Source of the DNA: Verrucomicrobiota bacterium
GTDB lineage: Bacteria > Verrucomicrobiota > Kiritimatiellia > SS1-B-03-39 > UBA6053
DNA length: 34,693 nt
Direction of reading: 5' to 3'
Assembly: GCA_020831625.1 (NCBI GenBank)
Contig: JAFIGD010000051.1
Span: 1 to 34,693 of the forward strand
Both the position numbers and the translations under genes were made by a program. Position 1 is the stretch's first letter, and each line of letters starts with the position of its first letter. Shown here one piece after another: positions 33,201 to 34,693 of the stretch. Under the pieces are notes generated by a model, which ran no database searches, had not been told where the DNA came from, and saw nothing but the letters and a program-made list of their open reading frames with translations.

Positions 33201-34693
33201 GGCAGCATTCTTCTGGAAACGCTGGGCGTTGATGCGGATATTCTCATCAACCAGAACATCACTTCCACCGAAGGGCACATCACCCTCCAGGCCGCCCGGA
33301 GTATTCTCATCGATGAGGGTGTCACCCTTTCGACCGAAACCTCAGGCACGATTTCCCTGGATGCCGTTCTCGGCTCTATCGCCATGGCCGCCACTGCCGC
33401 CGTGCTGGCGGTGGATTCCTCCGCCCGTCTTTCCGCCGGACAAAACATGGTCCTGGGTCAGGTAAACGCCGATGCCGTTTCCCTCATCGCCGGGGGCGAC
33501 CTGACCCGCGCGGTCGGCAGCCCGGTCAATGTGCAGGCCGACCAGCTCCGCATTCACGTGCAGGGCGGGGTGGCCACATCCGCTGAAAAACTCCTCACGG
33601 ATGTGAATCTGCTCAGCGCCCGCGCGGTGACCGGCGATCTCTTTATCCATAACCTCTCCGAACTGACGGTGGGAACCGTCACCGTTTCTGTGAGCGAATT
33701 CACGGACGCAGCCGGTTTCGTAACCGTCATTGATGCCGCCCAGTCCGGTCTGACCGCGGAAGCCGGCGATGTGGTGCTGGTTTCAGAGGATTCCGTCTCC
33801 CTCGGCCTGGTGGAGGGCGGTACCGTGACCCTCTTGGTGACCGGTGACGTGGTCCACCTGCCCGGCAGTGGCACCAACGTGATCGCGGACAGCCTCCGCG
33901 TCGTCGCCTCCGGGGACATCGGATCCGTAACCGAACCGCTGGAAATTGAAGTCGGCACCCTCGCCGCCACCGCCGAAAACATGTACATCCACGCGCTGGG
34001 CAATCTGCTGCTCGGAGTGGTGACCGACACCGAAGGCAGCGACAACGGGCTGATCGCCACAGGGGACATTGTCCTCAGCGTCACCGGTGATCTGTCCATG
34101 GGCCCGGCCAGCGGTATCCATGTGGACCTGAGCAGCGGCGGGGAAATCCTCAATGTCACCGGATCTCTGCTCAACATCACCGCAGAAGACCTCACGCTCA
34201 CCGCCGAAGGCCACATCGGCACCCTTGCCGACCCGATTCGGATCGATGCCGGCACCGTCCGCGGTCAAAGCGCCACCGGCAGTATCTATCTGGATGCGGC
34301 GGGTGACCTGCTGGTGGACAGTCTCACCGCCGTCAATGACATCATCCTGAATGTTGAAGACAGCCTCGGCAGCGCGCCGGGTGCCGTAACCAACCTCACC
34401 GCCAACCGTGTCCGCATCGTTGCCGGAGCGGACATCGGTCCGCTGACTGCCGATATCAACATTCTTGCCGCGCGCAGCGACACCGTCTTGGCGCATCTCA
34501 CCAATGCCGGTGCCCTCACCCTCGGCACGATCGAAGGTCTTCACGGTGTCACCGCCGAAACCGGCGTGACCCTCACGACGCTCTCCGGCCGCATTCTGGA
34601 CGGAGGGGATCTGAACGACGACGTAATTTCCAATGGCCCGGTCACCCTGACCGGCGCCGGCGGCCTCGGCACCACCGGTGCGGGAGCCCTGGA
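15276..34693 (+). CDS. Giant LEPR-xLL surface/secreted repeat protein (3' end beyond window)
   Basis: One open frame of at least 6472 codons with no stop; the C-terminus is outside the window. The start has GGATGA 6 bases upstream. Residues 15-22 read LEPRIMLS, the LEPR-xLL signature found at the N-terminus of very large bacterial proteins; no hydrophobic signal peptide is present. In order I see a unique acidic region, flagellar-IN-like modules (about 685-1430), a region of large globular or beta domains (about 1430-3120), RTX-like glycine loops (about 3130-3330), GSGYT-type repeats (about 3420-4130), then beta-strand repeats of filamentous-haemagglutinin type to the window end. EF-hand-like loops occur at D1158 (DTDGNGEIS) and D2959 (DPNDDGKVRPSE). 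I found only three cysteines (2173, 2175, 3361). It is most likely an adhesin, surface-layer or predation/attachment protein, and the probable substrate of the operon upstream. Confidence 0.9.
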   Translation, partial: MKTPEQHHAFDLEALEPRIMLSAEGAELLGTGAAVVVETMTHDGGGDEVSEMEDVGEDILYAASYEALFSETYPEMQAMSPTGGDELSLHVPRQVYMGTLFPGESQEPVLLMPDAVLLGQEISQLTVSLEYGANPSDGHDQLSLGGQISGTDAESGISWAYHAGTLTLSGAAEASAYEALLRTVEYVHQQPGSAELAARSVLVEVTYEDSSTLEDDFDLYLAHLDAGIEEVFENLDALFSELYEHFFTDLGLIQAPNTTLVSSAIRENTDFIPYVNSTLRDLVFPQRFVPVDGDGNEVAEEDAEDFEQRNNFGITLQPWDVGRLFDFGDLFLFNPDTGDGVSYDTLADLGSALSAHLTQIVQTVLQADSYEVSVAFSPTEDFAGFVMEVNISATKDVDTFSLELGLLEDDLGIRLIDDLAFGAGGGVELNYRLTVDLSDHDFDGSSIADGKTQLVFDDLRGTAGFQFADETAAVEVGLLRGTAVDMSGRLFASLPMQFQGGIQSRTIGGWQKSHFGNFVNDGGEIQLDIPLQAELFGHTVTEPGTKLSVFVEDIFANTPPVYTAAGYERLQAFALLEPEDVIQAILDAEDLFSLLQRGGEELFGIPLPFLENLTLGEVFNWALLFSNEVGNHIDVNEILLITPGSDAMADIRTDPGFTAEWLFPSLFPEVSTDALLRNEMKLAFIVNGDLATYTEIVVPASSARSTLDDLVAELNGIFNGLGGLFGIAGGGIRALNVSESLAFFAPAAKGIESLHLVPHPDAPGDLEKFALMNEAPAFMEQAQGGAWTSTFTLDPSNPLVADAAIAVTLNGQTEVIALSRIAGENANAMLVRLATAIQAAFGADKIALFAVQKNLSGEPEAVTHPTGPFRIRLQAVNPDDTLVLNLVNAAAAAGGTALGFFVGDNASTPRPSELRTFQDFVNPAILNRVPDLFKYDPATNTVSLGYFEAPRPGMSLPAELDLNFSFASVSQINTSGNLSLTVDSQLGFGFVIDFVLTPNAPITFDSGEFSGGDSFVLSDDAVFTVNFVLGNEYDVVVSQSDTAGNTSLQDLAGDINTALRAAVNTATGITSDLTETTFVARVHLNALQLTNAVRLTAFNDPFSLSNTNGVLDADALIGFEVQGRNYLVSLLASDTAGFTTFGQLIEYFNSQLANAFLDTDGNGEISTGDVVVSLTDSVFASTYTNSDEAFHIFTTGPPQPHWTFTANLFAEDGGVFQTELKFDGAPQGGQIRLTSTVEGVETRIRGFDGIDLDAEADLVFGDLEYTLPVDVEGTFRLGFNELSFGALAASGAFTASVRARNAGGFTTDELLSDAVETLDIFIEGYPADFKLSLVDLSSAVSTIHSSASIEFSVADFQALRVESFQDFALPIPLFNLETVNGEPTGVLTEDTTVVFYYEGDKYSVTLTAAETTGNTSYAELITQFNGALTEADVNDIAAATFDISEAFRFRAQGGLLQTQVLRLVSNPDYMTVEVLPDLGAYGAIGAQTGFSTQAVVDALLLALNSFEAVFSDPAGVFSQALPIINTPMNQLWQLPGDFAARVMNLQNNPASSAATLPNRIAEAFGLSVNEVQVIWDELNQAYRIEFAFLTGTAVQRPVDINPAFFAQFVPGSGDGLDRLIDGANRSPATFQGIVTFNIAIGIDLSDPAAPRYFLYEHDGGEELEPENGTSISVDFNIFADGIDFTSSKKALGLFIRDGIAILGGAAQQVNGETVFIQRENRNRTPYLLHGLVNDFANITLRLGNAQDAGSDGKFYLGGTAEGSERDLTPGDFTHTATGSVQVILPIYTPTEMLNPFSNRQVSGITLVNPTTMTAQTNATGTVGGNVFELRIHDFGQYIEDAQAWPTLTGSEKGAVQAAGNVELYVPDPVADAGIETPTLLDLLRDPALILDGIDFFFGVIQAGLSAIGSIPIPIVGDAFQGAANTVFAFRDGWLRDMRNRLRGAGEAFGQLVKDSIFELLGPGGAGILLQRNGISGLDGQVQAENPDDILFDWLDKHGNSLTDMGGFGAHGLEFQIRLGQLLFDTGFSSDLNFDALAPVINLGMDGGFGFAVGWDLQIGFGFNVDDGFYIRVDGDRNELEVRVEGTLRGAQDHFEVRAVNDPDLPNFPNGVFGTGYAIWNRRDQEWVLGPAKGDGSRDPIHVINVNKQGQIVDPSEWQSNLIFGSDLLGGSSCGCSGGLIDLDEPELFWVVAAFDDDAGEWVPAYLDTLGQFRAQENGSFDPGQMILYDRAQPFSAFGSLFFLNLEANDQIRIGLDPPGDADYAFGIDKDQKSPNDRNDASNGVRRNNHLPSRARASIGINLWDPSSQSSKNNIQASTAVNTNWVGVDWNGEIITELGLPFTGKSENGFPVVSFNNVFDTDNGDLWFIVHLLDKDNANDIRDYFNKQLEAKGWTLEVERRPGFSSSGIAYERISIVDGVWSYLDSDDEWQPVFEEDWTFFIRVPDEFGGSTYDLIRVKYIQLGDDYYDILENGTGWYIVDPDYSGVAAGAQFDTVNGLLNPIFLFDEIEDDWLVPLFMLLSTDYSLNTLVSEGNIKTDTFPGQGGTMPQGVGSDFTNLVRWGYWLPVLSHKFDASENMITWEELRGNDSAKIIQLVLRADIIVNLSLELSVSDNAAFPKIRADLNLDWGIDVNFRDENPFGEVNWYPHVGMNNIRLDMGSFLTQYLRPVLEQIDEGLSPIRPVIEVLTEPIPVISDIAGRDISLSNLLYQFGGPKGQAIATFIDVVRLVSDLSAMVAALPDDMNVYLPIGNFWIPSGKNGLEDGIFYDNNELTPPSFSQQNQALTGDNVEAAAGAFGLLNDANKANQPNNGITNNNKKGGFAFPIFSDPTQVFSLLMGGDAVLITYSLPQIDFSFNKRIPLIKLGPFQAGMRFGFEITAQLHFGFDTYGVRKAMDTGNPLWAIDGLYISDRQNADGTGRDIPEVTLRATIALYGGIDVYLARGGIEGGFTVGIDIDLNDPNDDGKVRPSELLAVVEWTGNPLDWFNIRIYGEVYARYYYKVMIPVPYFFGIRRVTLYEGGKTFAHLTLFDIQWEGSKGPPILGEKINFVTPKGDLVENALLINMGPNSANRITNDDPWYSRSDSAIIDGNEKFVITNSGSSVTVTLYNRTGTSVVHSMTFHNVSMVVAYAGEGNDIIDATGLNGMPVYFEGSDGNNQFTVGSTHETNASWLIGGAGNDTLNVINGGYTYFNGVSGSNAISLGQGSSTVNVVQTGRDEDDVTSGGNGAVNTVNVTNSFGNINLSGMAHNSQATTLDFSRTFFPLSGEMSGANSFIEAGGRSRMMFHLAAITEIKGGQNRDTFTFSHPQTHQNGLMLRGGLGNDVFTFVLGDFSQFTAAGITIDNDILPASEAILGTVVLDDCDGIFEIGLASYTVGNQTFFHSGTGYLVAPEVRIVDPTGTGARAIAGLNTDGTISGIVVTNRGSGYTNPTIELVNRTSFNDTVRFILEDTSDYSQDMTLERTGGQQVLTYENREIRMADSVENITIEAPGATVAAGQGGVRLEGRFQLRAERFIHTGPITADTVMIVTDQGFAVDHPIAAMNHGNISLEVLGRGERALATPVISGSQVSGYTLDFGGSHYNFTPQVVVRGGSSGAGSGAFAEGVVNSNGEVTGFTVLKQGYGYSSIPVPDAYVTSPSSIYLNASLSSSALGSPAGYGDGRGTITLRTLEGSVLTSADVNFPSTSQITWENGDFRFLGDQTLDDIHTGGSGAEAVAVLDDDGRVIGFNILQGGSGYTSDYAPTVRIQGAAEATAIVENGQVVGFNITNPGNGYAVPPLVTLAANGLSKVADAGQTKQIKAANGFLVIDTDSGIGTIHRPVQTDVRVFVGRGALEGDSNLYILENNGFDIGSVDGINGVTTESSDIHLVSFSGDINLGMPVQRTNSSGDLLWQDPDKTIPIYETYQEATVIGGREFLPGDLVYVGGNLNAKSGNIVLVADNFNVNAVVSSTGAILLSLRPANPTAPLGLAGSRAVAEAVLDADGTVIGLNLIWQGRGYTDEPLVIFNAPGDRAFAVASALNGSVSGIEITYGGSFYDSAPVITLSAPNLAGGTQATAQAVVSNGQVIGIEILNAGSGYTAAPRVNIALPGDQATARAQVQNGRVVGFFDLSGGSNYSFVPRVTIEQPFTFGLDQFEIDFFQAGFDNFEVGRKDGRNRVVTATQQFQETTILRGDAHFFENTFVDGDLIVYGSGNTSYFDTGTTEADSISFNDALIINAGQTHTFRATAGGILFQLPGTLNGTLPNSSLNPANQENVILDATGNIQIVGAIGNNAKIHNLTILKGANITFNDTITLSGDLIIEQGAQITFERDVRIDGNLIIGSADDLTQIGSVTFTPGARLDVQGNIEIYSNGAVNFRNDVGQVYEPDSVVLVSNGQVNFEGRLTAVDVDIAAGSGADLYFNQQVIVQNMTATAGNLMRVDSSIRVGTGDLSLTANRIELRGGAGSIFNQTGTGLMSRVTLKPFDVNRNMTVGEPALFFGLEGDRLDITYREIRALGTQFAEVIFGDIENGTGKVFVSDLGITNNNLFASPPSIVNPTTIVGGDVQVGYANRPDFFDPGVEDFTFNSQVNVSNSAGFIRFKSLVLDVRIDAAVNTVFQRNAWVRIEAERNIIINKAVYANDRISLTGGYNGGIGNVTVNSAGPDTGTLWTTSTTTANRRIEVSAGVDNGNILFNDDVGGVTLWAAGADSEILLRASSGTVTQNNGLIRGHLLAATALGNIRFDLTEVVRVDGGTISGDTYADGNPFTINGIIITGDPDFIGSANLRMTETDSVILVNVQTNGGDIFIDNLVDSAGNLALGTLGAVRGEIRLVADGAITDFLAGDEIINLTTTGIANLTAKTGIGGPGDEDIDTNIGSLTAQTTVSGGIHIDERDGLLIVGPVTTAGNGPIILSVREGNLNVANNVAANGSGNILLEVLQGAANIGSSVSSTEGHISITAEESINLLPNGSVSTGEPGTVFIHSAAGRIVMSQLTSVTATGSSVYLTTTGLTEGDIILAAITAARVSVVSANFSIFTALVSSANVTATDLRLEAARAIGTGTTPIYTATTRLAAYAGGANPSFTGIFLQQTGEVTVSQIAPVEVQIVDSDNLMTSGGDAGALADVRTGNHGSIVLVATGSVTLNDGNFNGASVVADQSGNIIIRAVGETADLTVNGAVLSETGHITLRAERDIVQNDDITTGTPGTVLILAESGSFTMDREVVTTATDSSVLVRSEGTSTLGLLVGSSVSVRSFEGSIFSAADSAMNVTATNLRLEAKNAIGTEASPLLTTVDHLTARADSASADDKGLYILNAASVTVRDVEVTVQEVLTNANTSGVTETSQSDLVTANEGDIVLSTVDGTITLTDANGSGSAVTAAGGGDVILTANGADRDIIAENDADILGGTGDITLTANRNIVLNAGTVDVITAGDAEIFLTAANGFIYMTDGSTIVSEDGGITLFAYTDIDVSRIQSDAGDLFLHADTGAIRDNTALEDANLVTGGTAHLKAAAGIGSNAAPEQDLNTRVAGLTALNTTSGDIILQEETGFTLTGDDDLTDGGVVNNAPGGDIRILTLANRITVDGEVRTSAANTGTDYGHIALRGIAAGTELVVNAAITATNGHITLRAHDRIEIYAPVEATGIGTLFVYAPDGQGEIFIENNGVDTFGALITANQNILLEAGLNVQVAGVDAGTAAVEIAVLNGSIQSGSADDITAMSLRLRAFSGIGAVGDPLRTHTTFLSAYTVSGPIQISNSGSVTIDTVGTIGITEVLYTDGLLPRLAGTPGSDQSLSDIRTDSDGDILIVSETGSVTINDGVNADGIGIQSAGGSIVVEAATFVLQAADILTNGSGTISVEAKGGDVTMVDGTISQTEFGMISYTASGDIFLSLLESTAGGDLYVDAGDRIRDNTFLEEPNLRTTGLATLLAVNGIGDVGVDDINLHVGSVRGLNSLSGRIVLREVNTLEITPGGLMTLGGNGDIIVTVDAGHLTVNGPVTAHGSGSILLETLGVDADILINQNITSTEGHITLQAARSILIDEGVTLSTETSGTISLDAVLGSIAMAATAAVLAVDSSARLSAGQNMVLGQVNADAVSLIAGGDLTRAVGSPVNVQADQLRIHVQGGVATSAEKLLTDVNLLSARAVTGDLFIHNLSELTVGTVTVSVSEFTDAAGFVTVIDAAQSGLTAEAGDVVLVSEDSVSLGLVEGGTVTLLVTGDVVHLPGSGTNVIADSLRVVASGDIGSVTEPLEIEVGTLAATAENMYIHALGNLLLGVVTDTEGSDNGLIATGDIVLSVTGDLSMGPASGIHVDLSSGGEILNVTGSLLNITAEDLTLTAEGHIGTLADPIRIDAGTVRGQSATGSIYLDAAGDLLVDSLTAVNDIILNVEDSLGSAPGAVTNLTANRVRIVAGADIGPLTADINILAARSDTVLAHLTNAGALTLGTIEGLHGVTAETGVTLTTLSGRILDGGDLNDDVISNGPVTLTGAGGLGTTGAGAL
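17330..19560 (+). repeat. Five flagellar-IN-like modules in the giant protein
   Basis: Five segments share a beta-hairpin followed by a helix with a pattern of the kind Y-x-V-x-L...T-x-G-N-T-S-x-x-L-x-x-x-x-N-x-x-L. They lie near 17330-17425, 17680-17820, 18329-18470, 18624-18740 and 19438-19560. The pattern resembles the IN motif of flagellin and hook-associated proteins, where it forms small beta-alpha insertions. The resemblance is by eye and the copies are diverged. Confidence 0.5.
24663..25260 (+). repeat. RTX-like glycine-rich calcium loops in the giant protein
   Basis: Loops of the GGxGNDxxx type appear as AGEGNDIID (residue 3130), GGAGNDTLN (3173), GGQNRDTFT (3294) and GGLGNDVFT (3317), with GSDGNNQF and SGSNAISLG variants between. 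RTX nonapeptides bind calcium and fold outside the cell, and they are a hallmark of substrates of TolC-dependent secretion. Here they are sparse and internal and do not form a C-terminal block. Confidence 0.6.
25510..27660 (+). repeat. GSGYT-type repeats in the giant protein
   Basis: Eight copies of a strand-turn motif written as VxGfxvxxxGsGYtxxPxVxI occur here, for example GIVVTNRGSGYTNPTIELV, then QGYGYSSIP, GGSGYTSDY, PGNGYAVPP, QGRGYTDEP, GGSFYDSAP, AGSGYTAAP and GGSNYSFVP. Four copies form a compact run at about 27190-27640 with a period near 45 residues; the rest are interrupted by longer beta segments. The last copies lose the Gly-Tyr core. Confidence 0.7.
29760..34480 (+). repeat. 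Filamentous-haemagglutinin-like beta repeats in the giant protein
   Basis: Ten degenerate copies of a unit with the core LRLxAxxxIGxxxxPLxTxVxxLxA lie near 29770, 30355, 31025, 31720, 32357, 32967, 33543, 33893, 34190 and 34408. Between them are strands of the types GDIILTA, GNILLE and GHITLRA. This pattern is typical of right-handed beta-helix filaments in large adhesins. Spacing is irregular (about 220-700 bases), so the units are diverged and not recently duplicated. The region continues past the window. Confidence 0.65.

Noticed and set aside
15276-34693. Mobile element or prophage origin
   Set aside because: I found no transposase, integrase, tRNA gene, terminal repeats or phage structural cluster in the window.

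Overview
The window looks like chromosomal DNA of a GC-rich Gram-negative bacterium. A TolC-type outer-membrane protein, periplasmic adaptors and a lipoprotein all imply an outer membrane. Weak pointers favour the PVC group (Verrucomicrobiota, Kiritimatiellota, Lentisphaerota, Planctomycetota): a small beta-sandwich lipoprotein ending in a W...GTG...D...RYR pattern familiar from verrucomicrobial surface proteins, a zinc-ribbon Ser/Thr kinase, and a giant protein starting with an LEPR-xLL motif. The phylum is inferred from these impressions and not proven.

Layout. Bases 1-443 are non-coding: a 7-bp tandem array (24 units), a perfect 7-bp palindrome, and an extended -10 promoter that appears to produce a leaderless kinase mRNA. 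The kinase (444-1508) converges on two minus-strand genes for exported proteins of unknown function (1513-2512). Next come thiol peroxidase tpx (2674-3174) and a degenerate histidine kinase/receiver hybrid (3183-4160).

From 4250 to 15116 seven genes lie head to tail with gaps of at most 5 bases or with overlaps: a TolC-like outer-membrane factor; a HlyD-like adaptor; a GAF-TM-HlyD adaptor; a polytopic protein joining a PqqD-like domain, an M50 (HEFGH) metalloprotease and a lipoyl/HlyD domain; a short SecA-like ATPase that ends where the helical scaffold domain begins; a 7TM sensor kinase of the LytS type; and a LytTR response regulator. No ABC or RND pump is present. After a terminator and a promoter carrying a 21-bp-spaced TTCGTCAC direct repeat, one open frame starts at 15276 and runs off the window at 34693, giving at least 6472 residues without a stop.

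The giant protein begins with LEPRIMLS and has no hydrophobic signal peptide. I found only three cysteines in the part visible. It contains flagellar-IN-like modules, EF-hand-like and RTX-like calcium loops, a block of GSGYT repeats, and a long filamentous-haemagglutinin-like beta-repeat region.

My main proposal is that 4250-34693 is one functional unit: a dedicated, two-component-regulated export and display system for the giant LEPR-xLL protein. In this model the PqqD-like/M50 protein recognises or processes the leader, the truncated SecA supplies energy, and the adaptors with the TolC-like protein form the conduit. The domain identities are well supported by motifs. The mechanism is inference.
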